NCBI RefSeq assembly: GCF_032854445.1
Contig: NC_088303.1
Span: forward strand, 32,249,501-32,313,500
DNA length: 64,000 nt
Direction: 5' to 3'
Source: Liolophura sinensis
Lineage: Eukaryota; Mollusca; Polyplacophora; Chitonida; Chitonidae
The notes beneath the pieces were generated by a model. It worked only from the letters and a program-made list of their open reading frames with translations, was not told the origin of the DNA and made no database searches. This document shows, in pieces, positions 23,873 through 36,165 of the stretch. Position 1 is the first letter of the stretch; the number at the start of each line of letters is the position of its first letter. The position numbers were made by a program, and so were the translations under genes.

Positions 23873-26224
23873 TCCTAGTTTATTGCAGATACATGTTTAT
23901 TTGTGCAACTAACTGAATTTATTTAAACAGTGTGTAACTGATGACGATGATGGCGACACTATAGAATTCAGATGAATACCTTGTCATGCTGTTGCAAGCT
24001 TCTTCTTGACTGTGACTCTTGCAGTGTGAGGACAACGCCGATAAGTGATTGCCTCATCACCATAACAACACAGTTCGACTGACGTATCTATAGGTCATAA
24101 ACATTTCTCCTCAAATTTGCAAAAAAAAAGGCATGATAAATAAAATGGTACACGGTGAAATGAATTCGAAACAAAGACAGTGATTTGAGAATGGCGGGTC
24201 AAACACATGTCTTCTTTGTTTGCCGCAAATATTTAATTTACACTCAACGCTTTCCTCCCAAGCTAATTCAATCAAAAGCCGATCAATTTGGCTAAAAACC
24301 ATCGGACGTGTTGATTGGCTGACAGACTGTCCACATGTCCCCACCGTCTCCTGGACTAATTACGAGGAGATAACTGCGGCGTGGACGTCACGCTCTCCCG
24401 GCAGACTGATCAATTTACCTCGCTCCCACAACACGCTACATGCTCTCCTGGAAATTTGTCCGGCAAATCTCCAGAAAGGCGCTATAGAAACATCGAGAAC
24501 CTTTATTGTGAGGGGTAATGTGATATATTACATAGGTAAGGCAAGGCGTCAAATCCGGAGAAAAGTCCCAAATTGGAATCCTTTTCGCGCCCAAAATCCG
24601 CCGCTTTTGAGCAGACGACAGCAGAAGTCTGATGTATGACCTTATACAGTCTGACGGAAGAAATGGACGCGGCTGAACAGAGATGGATAGGTTCCTTTAT
24701 GATATCAATCCCTGAAAACTTTTTCTCCATGAAGAACGCAAACTGTCATAACCCATAAATGAATAACAGTAAGTGTCACAGCATGTAGAGTGTAGCCCGC
24801 CTAGACAGTTTTGCGCAAATGGTGATTATGCAACCTTCTTTCCACTAATATACTATCTTATAACCAACTCCAGTGAAGACCAAAACTTTCCTCAGTTCTG
24901 AAGTTTTTCACAATAGGTCTCACAAACACAAAGACAGGATGCATTATTGTTTAGCATACAGTTTTAAAGACATGTTTACAATATGAACTTAAGATCTGAG
25001 AAAGAAGGTCATTTGTCATTTACTGTTTTATATATGATCAAGCATGGGGTTGCGAGGGAGGGACAATAATTGCTAAAATATTTGTTAAACAAATCTATAG
25101 CTGCAACCTATTTTGATCTTAGTGATACTTAAAAGAGGTGTTTAAAGTTCACGGCCTCATGGAGAACAACAAATGTCATACTCCTTAACCACGCATGCGC
25201 GGCTCTCCACGTTCGCTTTACCTCACTGCCACCAATAGCAAATTATGTAATCTTTGAAATGTTTGAACAACACCGAAGTCACTTTCATCAGTGTGATCAA
25301 ATGATGTTAGAAGTCACATTAACTCTGTCTCAACCTCTGTTTATAATAATACTTTATACACACGCATTCTCCTTATCTAATGTATACACAGCATGATTCT
25401 AACTAATACCATTTTTTTCAGAAAGGGATGCTGATTAAGTAGTTCCGCGTGGGGACATAAGCAGTGAAGCTAAGAGTACACAAGCCTGTGCAACGAACAG
25501 GCTCCAACGGTCAAGCTTACCTAGTGGTGGCAGTGATGTAAAGTGTGCGTAGCGAGCGGCACTAGCGCTGTATGGAGTATGAACAACGTACGCCTGAGTT
25601 CATGAGGCTGACATGTTCTCCTGCCCTGTAAATATCAGTCAACACGCCTTCCTGCGCAACTCACTGGACAGGAAGTGACGTACATGACAGCCAACTCTGT
25701 CACTCTCAAACTGTGATTAAAGGAATACCATTGAATCAATGCCCTATCTCGAAAAAGACGACATTTCTCAGGATACATGTCTATCACGTACAAAGTATAG
25801 ATTTTAAGCTTTGAGCATAACTTTGCAACCCCATGGTGCTACATCAGTGCATACCGAGTAGACCTAAAAACGAGCATCAGTTACGTCATATTCAATGCGT
25901 TCAATATGGCTACTTCCACTATCACTTATGACAAGGAAGAGAAAATGAATTATGTTTTTCATATATTTTAAGATGATATAGGCCCTAGCAGTTTTTTTCT
26001 TGTCAAGGTCAAGCGCGAGTCTTCATTACGGGCCTATACACTTACCTTTGTAGACAAAATTATCTTTGGGTCCAGCCTGTGCGTATTCATTGTGTCCCTG
26101 CGTTTATAATCAAAACTCGACATCTAAACCCTCACTGCATCACGCATTAACTTGCCCTATTAATTTATTTCGATTTAATAGTTTGATTTTATTTTAATTT
26201 CTCGAGTGTGTCGTAAATAACTGC

Positions 26225-26420
26225 TTGTAGACATTGTGCCAGCATTTAATTAAGGGTGGAGGTTGGGCGTCCACAACATTACAGTAGTCAGGCCAGGCTT
26301 GTGATCATGATACTCAGCTGATAAAGGCTGCTCAAAACAGCCATAATTTAATTAAAATCACTATAATCTGCTCTAATCAAATGCCCAGGGCTAATCACAA
26401 CTGGAATCTGTCCCCGACCT
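26225..26420. promoter_or_regulatory. Candidate enhancer-like stretch rich in homeodomain sites
   Basis: Within 200 bases there are TTTAATTAAG, GATAAAG, CATAATTTAATTAAAATC, CTATAATCTG, CTAATCAAATG and GCTAATCAC. The sequence is non-repetitive and of even complexity. It lies about 12 kb downstream of the Irx stop codon. Regulatory function is inferred from motif density only. Confidence 0.3.
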
Positions 26421-26904
26421 TCTCTGCTGTTACCCGGACTGAAGTCTGTGTCGCCTAAAATGGCGACCTTCAGGGCAATTCTTATGTCTTTGTCATTAGA
26501 CAAATATCATTAAGGCCTACATAGACTTCACCTCATGTAAACACATGAAGAAACTGAATACCACACAGTTGTCTCCCTTTGTGGTCCGTAACTTTGGCCA
26601 AGCTAAATAAGAGTAATTCTATCTGTTCAGTACCTTTAGACACTTACAGGTAGGTTCTGTTATGCCCAGTTACAGGCAATATCTGATGCCGAATAAAGGC
26701 AAATCAACCTTGAAACTCAGCTTCGTTTTGAGTGTGTTTTTGATGCGTTTATCATGAATTCAGATATTTCACCACGGCATCTGAGAGTATACATCACAGT
26801 TCGTCTGTTCCAGTGTCGACATTTAGGCCCCTGCATTGTCTGGACTCAGAGGGATGGTATGCCAATGAAACCAGATGAAATACACACAAACCCACAAACC
26901 GCAC

Positions 26905-27130
26905 CATCTTCCCTACCTGGCTCCCTGTGACTAACAGGCACTTCACCATGGGGTCGCAGGTTCAAATCCAGCACTTGCCTCAGATTTAAGGCAGTATTTT
27001 TTTCAGGTTACTCAAGTATCTGGCACAAGGTGATTTATGTCTGGCGCAAGGTGTTTATCCCGGATACACCAGTATCCTCTACCATAAGTGAAAGCATTCT
27101 TGAACACGGCGTTAAACACAAATCAATCAG
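26905..27130 (+). mobile_element. tRNA-derived SINE copy with full 3' end
   Basis: The head has 'cacttcaccatggggtcgca' and the B-box 'ggttcaaatccagc' at about 26960-26973. The middle repeats 'tctggcacaaggtg' and 'tctggcgcaaggtg'. The tail is 'aagtgaaagcattcttgaac' followed by 'acggcgttaaacacaaatcaatcag', the same 3' end as the other SINE copies here. Confidence 0.75.
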
Positions 27131-30100
27131 TCAAACGTATTCTGAGGTCCAAGCAAGGGATCACAAACAATGCCAGTTTTAAATGTTAGTAATGACCTTA
27201 GATGGATTTGAACTCTGGTCTATGACATAACTTTCATACCCATAGCATTGCAGTTTTTGTGTAAATTTTGGACTGTTTAACTTCCCAAACCAACTTCCAG
27301 ATTATATAAGCGTAGAAAACCACTGACTCGGGAAATTGGGGAAAATTAGTGATGGAATTATTACGTTTGGCACATAAACAAGGTCAGTTTAAATTAGGAG
27401 CATGTTACAGCAAAAAAAATATGGTTCGAAATGGATTCGATCTTATTATTCGATTTCCTACTGACTCATTTGTACCTAAGAGGATACTCTTTTTCTTTTG
27501 ATCTTTATAGGGGATATAGCAACGTTATGGTACAGTATAGTACTATACCATACTAGCTGTGTGTAAGTACAACTCTTAGAGTGTTGATTAATTAAAGAAC
27601 TTTTAGGGCCATATTAACATTTGTCTTTGACACTGATATATGCTCGTTCTATATTAATCCAGTGTATATAGCAAACAGCTTCGCATGTATATATGCAGCT
27701 CGTGATTATATTGTTGAAATATATAAATTTGCATTATTACCACGTTGAATATATTCAACGGTTATCGCCTTGATTATATAGGCTACTCAGCGATACGTGG
27801 ATAGAATACCGCCTCGACATATATCATTAATCAGCCGTCAATCGGTCAGCCCATCAATCAGCCTTACCACAGCATTATACTCCTCCACCCCTCTGGGGAC
27901 TATTTACTGTATAAGTACATCAAACAGAACATCGCCTGGGGTGGTGATTTGGTGTTTATCAGGCCATACCGTTAACTGATCTACCGCTGCACATTCCCTA
28001 CTCACCTTCACTGTCAAACTGTCACAGGTTTTTTGAGAATCTTTAATTATCATCCAATCCAGCAGATAGAATCTCTGTACTCGGAGGTGAGGCCAATAAC
28101 ACCTGGTTTTCCATCTACGCTGCTATGCAAATTAGTCGAATTTCCCCCTAAACTTGTCATCACTTGAGGCGTGACTGTGACAAGGGCAGTAAATAATGGC
28201 GGAGGAAAGTTTCGGCAGCAGTCGACCGTGACGAATCCACCCTAGTAAAACACAGGTACTCACACACATGGAGAGTTGATCAAGGAAGATCACCTATGGG
28301 TTTTACTCCACACCTCGAGATGAAGAGGTGCACTTAGTACAATATCGAGCAAAAGTACATTACACGAATTCTATTTGTTGATGACAAAAGTGAATTCATT
28401 ATGTCCGTGATGCAATTGATATTATCAATGTCGACTGAAATGTTTAATTTTTATTAATAATTAATTAATATTTCATTTGCTTTTTATCGCCATACTGAAA
28501 AAAAATCACTTTTGCCTTTCAATGAGATAAACCACCGCGGTTCAGTCTATATTTTATTTATTTCACTTAAATTATTCCTAACTTTTGTGTAATTAATAAT
28601 TTATACATTTTAAAAGAAAAGCTGTAATCAATTAATTCTCAAATTTAATGTGGCGAACCAAAAATATATTCCTGAGTTTTCGCTGAAACAATTTTGAATG
28701 TATACTTACATGGTAACTTATATGAGTATACTCTATGTGCAAGAACTGTTCTCGTACAGTATATCAGTTCGATCACAAATGCTATAAAAGAGATAAAATA
28801 CTGATAGGCATAGTCTATAGTTAACCCCAGTCCGGGGCCGCCATATTACAAGCGAATCCAAATTTTAGGAATGCATGGGTCCATATCCCAGCCCATCGTC
28901 GTGTGGGGCCCACAATTCTCCATCCCAAATCGATCTACACTCTTTATTACAGACATCTCCAATCTGTGTTTCGTTCCATAAAACAGGGGAACTATCTTTC
29001 ATTTTCTTTTCCCCTGTCGCCATTTTAGCAGTGCAGATTCAACAAGGGAAGAAAAATGATCCAAAATGATGTTGACATTCTTTTGGGCATTGGTTTTGTG
29101 GCGCTCTAAAGCCCGATTACGTCACTTGTTGGTCTAGTCCAGTGCTTTCCGGCCGTGTGTATTCAGTAATAATGAAATTCCGATTAGCTCAAACGGTTTA
29201 CCTCGCGCTGAACCGTGTCTCAAAGTTACTGCCAATATTTTCTATTTACGTTTGCAAGCGTTTTAGCAATATTCCAACATTTGCTGTAATGATAAATCAA
29301 GTTTTATACCATGGCTGCATGCCGCTCACATGTGGCTAATTACTGGAGACCTTTCAACGCTGTTACCCAAACGCCTTTCCTCTTATTGCTAAAGCACAAC
29401 GGTAAACTGCAAAAAAGTGAATTAAAACCGTTGCAGCTTCATTGGAATTAAGACAACATGCTAACGTTTTGCGCTCAGTGAACCACATAACATTGGCAAC
29501 TTGTTACTGTTTGTCGATCGATGCAAGCTTTTAAATAACAGATATTTCCCTCGGATTAAATTCATAATTTTTTTTTCATTTCAACGGTACCTAATTTGTG
29601 GCAAATAGTTGAATTATTCAAAATTTCGTTTTTGTGCGAAAATAGCATGCCAACAAGAGAGAAGTATCTTAAATACAGCCTGTCCGATGGCGTATTCCAG
29701 AAAACAAAATCAATAAAAAATTGCGTTTCTGGAAAAGTTCAAGGAAAAATTCTCCGTATACGTTTGTTTGAAAACTAAATGCACTTAAGACATCGATTAT
29801 TATCTAGAAATATAAATTACCTACATACATTAAATTTTCCAGATCACCCCATTGTTTGTACTGGACTGATTGTCATTTGATTTCAATCGTCAGCCTTTCT
29901 CTTACATACTGGCGAAAACCTTCGTTATAGCTTGTCCCGTTAATTTTCACGTACCGCGACAAAAATAACTTTATTCAGTTTATTATAGGTAACCATTCAA
30001 GTATATCTATTAAAAATGGTCATATTCGGTTACCATCGACCTGTCCATGCATGTTTTCACCAACGTTCACCCTAAACTTTCATCTTGAACGATTTATATT

Positions 30101-31139
30101 TTCCGTGCATATTTAAATAATCCATTGGTAGGCTAATCGTGGCCTCGGACAGATCACAGCGTGGCTGTAAAATGACATGCGCAGAATCAACCATCGTGAC
30201 TAATTATGGACACAAATGTTTTCACAGTCTTAGTGAGAAGGACTATTCGTAAATTACACGAATTAATTTATTTTCTGTTTTTCTAAGCCGCTTTCTTTTG
30301 ATAAAGGAATCCGGTAGGCGTCCGCGTATATTTATTAGCTTTCACGTCTAAATGTAATGTTTTTTTACCTCTCCTGTCTTTGTTTTTAACCTACGAATTG
30401 AATGATGGATGTCAGTGTCGTGAGTGAGAAATGTGCCCTTTGCGCTTCGACTGTCAGGTGAACGAGTGCAGGCCTGTCCTCCACTGCGCATGCTCGGGCC
30501 GTTTGTCTTCTCGTCCGAGATTTGCCCTGAGGGCACAATGCACCAACACAGCTATACAGTAACTCACTAATTTTCAATCCTCTCTCTTATTATCTATTCA
30601 GAACCTATCGTTATTCTGCCTTTTCTTTTAAGCCCTGAAGACATACATGGCTGGTTGGTTTCTGTGAGGTATATAACTGTGATATAGAATGCCCTGGGGG
30701 CTAAGTATTGTGGTCAAACGGGACCCTTACACCGGACAGGTCACGATCTAACACCAAACATTCCCCTGCACATACACACTCCACATTCACTCGAACTATA
30801 TTACTGGTGGACATTTATTTATGGTACTACTGAAATAACCTCGCTTTACCGACGTACTCATTTTTTTTTAAATACAAATAATGGATCGTTGTTTGCAAGC
30901 TCACAGCTAAGTTGATGATATGTCAAAGTCAAGGATGAAGACAAAGTGTTCGTCTATTATAAATGACAGGGTTTGAAGGTGTAAAGATGTTAACTGGTTT
31001 ACGAAGTCAACACCTTCAAGATAATTACATGCTGGCATTTAAGTATACGGCTCCTTGATGGCCTCATGTGTACGTCAGTATACATGCTGTGTTGAAGGCA
31101 TTCTGTATAAAGATTAATCAAGCTGATTGCCTTAAAACT
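27131..31139. other. Non-coding; palindrome and a reversed SINE scrap
   Basis: 27197-27230 carries 'gatttgaactctggtctatg', a minus-strand B-box-like scrap. 27743-27760 is a perfect 18-bp palindrome (cgttgaata then its complement). 28430-28640 is very AT-rich. 28200-28240 contains 'ataatggcggaggaaag', which looks like a 5' UTR start but is stopped after ten codons. No gene is supported. Confidence 0.5.
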
Positions 31140-31270
31140 GTTATTATTTTCTTATTCATTCGATTCTTGCTTAACGCCGTGCTCAAGATGTTTCCACGTT
31201 CAGTTTTCTGCCTGGGGGAAACCGGACAGTTGGCAAGTTACTGACGAATTTCCCCACATACTGTTATTAT
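31140..31270 (-). mobile_element. SINE-like element, reversed partial copy
   Basis: On the minus strand it reads 'gtggggaaattcgtcagtaa', 'cttgccaactgtccggtttc', then 'cttgagcacggcgttaagc'. This is the same order as the forward copy at 3390-3612. A short A-rich end replaces the aaata tail. Confidence 0.7.
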
Positions 31271-33399
31271 AAAGGCCTACATTAAAAGCAAACACATACG
31301 GGCTGCATTTCACAATCAACAACTCGGTCATGCTTCAATAATATCAAACTCATTGAACTATATTATTGTTTATTAGAAAATTTCATCTGCTCCAAAATTC
31401 GGAATGCTCTGCATGTAACCCTTTATATGCATGTAAAGGGAACCAAATGGTTTGAATCATCGAAATGTGAAGTATTTTTGCTTCAGAATTGACCTATATT
31501 TTGTTGTATTTATTTGATTGCTGTTGTACGCCGTATATTTTCGAGAACGATAACACACAAACTTGCCCATATGTCTAGATATGCACACCAAGACTTGGCG
31601 ACGAATTTTAGACCGCGTGGACGGCCAGATTGTTAGAAGTCAGAAATTAGTACACAAATGTGTATAAAGCCAATACGTATCACAAAATTCATTAGTATTA
31701 ACGATTTCCCGTTTTCTTAAGAATGTAATCGCCTTGAGCATCGGAAACAAAAGTGGTTGTACGGAGTGTATAAGTTGTCTGACAATTAAGCCCTCAGTAT
31801 GGTGATTGGGCCTTTTCAATTCATAACATACGCATGACATACATATGTAATCAATTATAATACAACATTTATCACACAGAGTGTATATTGATGCTAAAGT
31901 TTCGAGAATAATACTTTAATAGGTTATGCCGATGTACAATTAATAATACGGTGACACGTGATTTGGAGTGGTATATCGAACATGAATCAAGTAAATGGTT
32001 CAGTTGAAAGCCAAGGTGTCAGATAAATCGTGATCTAGGGTGCAATAAGTGCTACAAAGATTGAAAGTACATTAAAAAGTCAACGAAGGAATAAAAAGCG
32101 ATTTTATCTACGGGAGATTAAAAGAGAACGCCGTTGTGTGCAGTGCCCGGTGGTCCGAAATCCTGACGATAAGTATATACAATATAAGAGATGGTAAACC
32201 ATACAATGACATCAATGAGTTTTGTGTACACCAAAAGTTCGTCCATCAAGGACGTAAAAACTGGCTTTCATTGTCCACGTTGATTTATGTCAATTTGAAG
32301 AAGAGGCCAACTAGCCAACACTGAGTGTTTTTTTTTTCACCTGTAATTCGTGGCTTTCACACGTCAGCGGTCAGGTACAGATAGGTGATCGGTGTCTTCT
32401 GAACTCTGAACACCTGTGTTAATCAGCTGACACTTCAAAGTGATCAGTACCTTAAACGGACATGCCCGTATCGCCTAAGTAGGCCTCTATTTGTGGACGT
32501 TCAAAAATTGCGCTTCGGTTTGATATTAAACATTTATGAAGAATAATCCGAGGATAGACCTCGTCTGATATACAATGATTCCTGTGACAAGTCAAACAAA
32601 AAGAGCCAAACGCACAAACACTTGAGCGGACAACTTCGTGTGAAAATTACCAGTGATTTTACATGAGGTTTACAGTCGAAAAGCCGCCAGTATTAATCTC
32701 AAATATTTGGTCTTCTATCTTAGGCAAATAAAACATCCAACCTGTAAAACAGCTATCGCTCACGCACCCGACAGCTCCAAGAACATGATTGATTGAAACC
32801 TCTTACTATAAGATTTCTTAAACATTCAGTTGCAATGTGTATTTAATTATATAAATTATCTAATAATAATATAATACAATATAATTATATTTAACTATCT
32901 TTATTACAAACAAATGCTCACGGATAAAATAAAAGGCAACAAAGTTGTAATATAACTTAGTCATTTAGGAAGAGTTGTGGAAACAGACCCTTACAACTAC
33001 TGCCATTTTGTTCTGACATGGTCGTGAAATCCACAAACCAACAATTAAAGCTGGATTTCTTATTTGGCAATGGGATACGCCATGTTACACCGAAAACACT
33101 GTGCCGCCTCACTGGCACCCCACGACCATATAAGCATGGTTGAAAGGCGAAACAGTGCCCGCGTGCATGGCGTAAGCGGAAAGAGCTGTGTTCTCGGGTT
33201 ATAGAAATAAGTCGCGCCTGATTGGTGAAAACTGATAACATGACGCTTTCAATTTTCTCAATGTCCGCCATTTTCCTTTAATTAAACTACCACAACATGT
33301 TTATGCAATATCAAAAATACAAAAAGGTATATTCTTTTCAAACTGTATATATAACATTTTATCTATGCATATGTACATTTGGTCTAGTCTTTTCTTTTA
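31271..33399. other. Non-coding, nothing certain
   Basis: The minus-strand ORF at 33271-32957 (104 codons, starting ATGGCGGAC) has ordinary amino-acid composition but no recognised domain and no following splice donor. It may be a dispersed repeat. 32830-32910 is almost pure A/T. Confidence 0.45.
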
Positions 33400-33419
33400 T
33401 AGGAAGGGTATGAACTCGA

Positions 33420-34455
33420 CTCCAACGAAAATGCATATCTAGTCTCCAAGAGAAGAACATACTTGGCTGTTGAAGAGATGTATACCTAGTCCTCAGAGGT
33501 TGTACAGATTCATACATATATTCGGGAAGATATATTCTCTACATCTGAAGGCATACCAAACAAAACATAGGCTTCATCAAAGGAAGATATGTATGCAGCT
33601 CCTGAAAAGATGCACATCTAGGCTTGGCTCCAGAGGACTCTACAAGGTATGTATTCTGCTTCTGAGGATGCATACCGAGACCCTAAGAAGCATATATTGA
33701 GCTCCAAAAGAGATGCTTACCCAGACGCTAGAAGGTATACATATTCTGCTCCGGAGGAGGCACATACCCAGATTCTATGAGGTATGGATATTCTGCTCCA
33801 GACGAGGAGCATACCCGCACTCTAAGAGGTATATATACCCATATTCTGCTCCTGAAGAGATGCTTACCCAGACAGTAGGAGGTGTATATTCTGCTCCTGA
33901 AGAGATATTTACCCAGACAGTAGGAGGTGTATATTCTGCTCCTGAAGAGGTACTTATCCACACTGTAGGAGGTCCATAGTCTGTTCCTGAAGAGATGCTT
34001 ACCCAGGTTATAGGAGGTTTATTTTCTGCTCCTGAAGAGATGCTTACCCATGCAGGCTCCACGAGGTACATATACACCTCTACAGAGGAGATGCGTACCC
34101 AGACTTCAAGAGGTATATATTCTACTTCTGAAGAGATGTTTACCCAGCATCCAGGAGGTACATATTCTGGAGAGATACTTACCCAGACTCTAGGAGGCAT
34201 ATATTTTGCTTTAGGAGAGATGCTTACCCAGACTCGAAGAGGTATATATTCTGCTTCTGAAGAGATGCGTACCCAGACTCTAGGATATATATATTCCGCT
34301 TTAGAAGAGGTACTTACCCAGACTCTGGGAGGTATATATTTTGCTTCTGAAGAGATACTTAACCAGACTCTGGGAGGTATATATTCTGCTTCTGGAGAGA
34401 TACTTACCTAGAATCCAGGAGGTAGATATTCTGCTTCAGGAGAGATGCCAGGATT
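33420..34455. repeat. 45-bp minisatellite, about 22 copies, with frame-keeping variants
   Basis: The unit carries 'tatattctgctcctgaagag' and 'atgcttacccagac' plus a short 'taggaggt' link. Core copies (33830-34430) are well conserved; the left edge (33420-33720) is degenerate. Because 45 is divisible by three, ORFs run through: plus strand 33713-33979 and 33995-34411 are one frame broken by a single TAG at 33977, reading EEMLTQTVGGVYSAP-like 15-residue units. Unequal units change length by whole codons (+6 and -9 bases). No promoter, splice site or related protein is known to me, so I call a minisatellite and not a gene. Confidence 0.93.
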
Positions 34456-35974
34456 CTAAACACCCCAGCCACTTCACCCATAATGCTGATCGACATCGTA
34501 TACATGTGTAAGAGAAAGCTTCTTGATTAGGGCGTAAAGTAACAAGCAAAGAAGGAAATAATTTGATGAAAAGACTTAAATAATTAAAACCAAAACATCC
34601 CTTATGTGGTTTGCTTTCTCCTAGCCTTTTACCCGCTACAGATATATACTTGTTTCTGGTGAGTTCGGCGCGTTCCAAGGACAAGCAGTTAGAATTGACT
34701 GTAGTAACATTTTGTAACGTTACTTTATGTTAAACCGCACGAATTTTACCCAAAGGCTGTAACTACTCGTAATAACACCATATATGGTTTACCTGATTAT
34801 AACCGACAGCTAAACAGATATTTTCTGGCTGAGTTAGGGTTGATGTAATGATGTAATGTAAGAAGGCTGGGTAAATAACAGGTAAGTGGGGAATGGAGCG
34901 ATGAGCGATCCGGGTCATACACAATCGGCCGGTAGATGGCGTGCTTCCAAGGTTGATTGATGAACGCGTCAGTTTGCTCCAATCACGCGGCTGTGTGTCG
35001 AGCAGGAGCAGGACTAATGCAGTTAACATCTACACGTGTTCTCACAAACATCATTGATTGTAACGTGGGGCAAACATATGTTTAGGCTTGCTTAGCTCAA
35101 CACTAGATTGTGGACAAAACCAATAAGTAATCTTGGAATGGACAAAAGCGAGCGGCAAACACAAGCTATCCATTAATTACACTCTATATGTGCACGAATC
35201 CAACGCAGTGAGTCAATGGTAATGAGATATTTCTATTCCAAACCGCAATAACTTCCTCCGCGCGTTCACCTCATCTATGGCGGTTCATTTCCACCTTGTC
35301 CGTCCCCAGAGACCCTCGTTGTGATTACCTGAGATGTGTGTACGGCTGCAAACTAAACTACACATCAATTCAACGTCTGACACGAGAAAACGCGCGATTC
35401 GTTTGTGTTTAGCTGAGTATATAGTTGTGGCGAAAATCCAATACTGATATTTGCCTTCGCGGTGAAAGACAAAACCAACTCGCCATTGATATCTTCGGGA
35501 GATATATACATACACGAGCCAATTGCATGCCTTCTGCTTTTAAATGTGCAAAGCGCACGATCACATGTAGTCGACTGGTACTAGGTCAGTTTGGGGGGAA
35601 TTCATTTAAATGATATTTATTTATTTGATCAATCCACTTATGCGATGTCTGTGAGATATGTGTGGACACCAGAGGGCCTGGTGTAAAACCATGGGCCGCT
35701 AGCAACTTAGTGACACACGTCTGGCGTACAGATATGGATACCGTATTGGTGGAACACAGGTCGTCTTCAACGAAAGTTTAACACAATACAAAATCCAAAC
35801 ACAATTATTTCCAAGCGTTTTCCTGTTTGCTTATAATTTTCCATGAAATCCAACTGAAAAGCGCAAATGAAACTTCACTTCACTGACTTATTCATTTTAC
35901 CACTCTTCCAATGTTTCAGTTCCCTGACATAATTTTATTAACATGCGAAGAGACCTTGATGGTCAACGTTTATA
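34456..35974. other. Non-coding, nothing recognised
   Basis: 34680-35060 and 35130-35400 are non-repetitive with moderate GC. No coding exon is supported. Confidence 0.5.
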
Positions 35975-36165
35975 ACGGGATCTCCCGCAAGAAGATTAAC
36001 CCTAGACCATTGAAGTCCTGCGTTCAAACCCAGCTTGTACGTGCATACATAAGTACTTCAAGCAGGTACGTGGCTAAGTGCTATGGCTCCCAGCTTTGCT
36101 CAACCTAAACCATATATTGTCCACGTTTACAGTGAAATATTTTTGAGTACGACTTAAAACACCTA
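35975..36165 (+). mobile_element. tRNA-derived SINE copy
   Basis: The B-box-like 'gcgttcaaacccagc' at about 36020-36034 is followed about 100 bases later by the SINE end 'gtgaaatatttttgagtacg' and 'acttaaaacacc'. The head upstream is diverged. Confidence 0.6.

Larger units (their letters stand above)
21061..26904. other. Gene-free stretch with possible regulatory patches
   Basis: No coding exon is supported. Notable parts are the T-box-like cluster at 22427-22463, a 'gacc/gaca'-type degenerate simple repeat at 23700-23872, higher-complexity sequence at 24190-24640 (the 139-codon ORF there has no domain), and a homeodomain-site-rich stretch at 26225-26420. Confidence 0.5.

Noticed and set aside
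24220-24639. 139-codon plus-strand ORF
   Set aside because: Longest non-repeat ORF outside Irx apart from the one at 2.7 kb, but its translation has no recognisable motif; the block reads better as non-coding regulatory sequence.
28195-28240. Short 'atggcggaggaaag' start resembling a conserved N-terminus
   Set aside because: Stops after about ten codons with no donor site nearby.
32957-33271. 104-codon minus-strand ORF beginning ATGGCGGAC
   Set aside because: Plausible-looking start, but no domain, no donor site and no continuation; may be part of a dispersed repeat.
33420-34455. Repeat-protein gene in the 45-bp array
   Set aside because: Contains an in-frame stop, lacks splice or promoter signals, and substitutions are not biased to silent positions.
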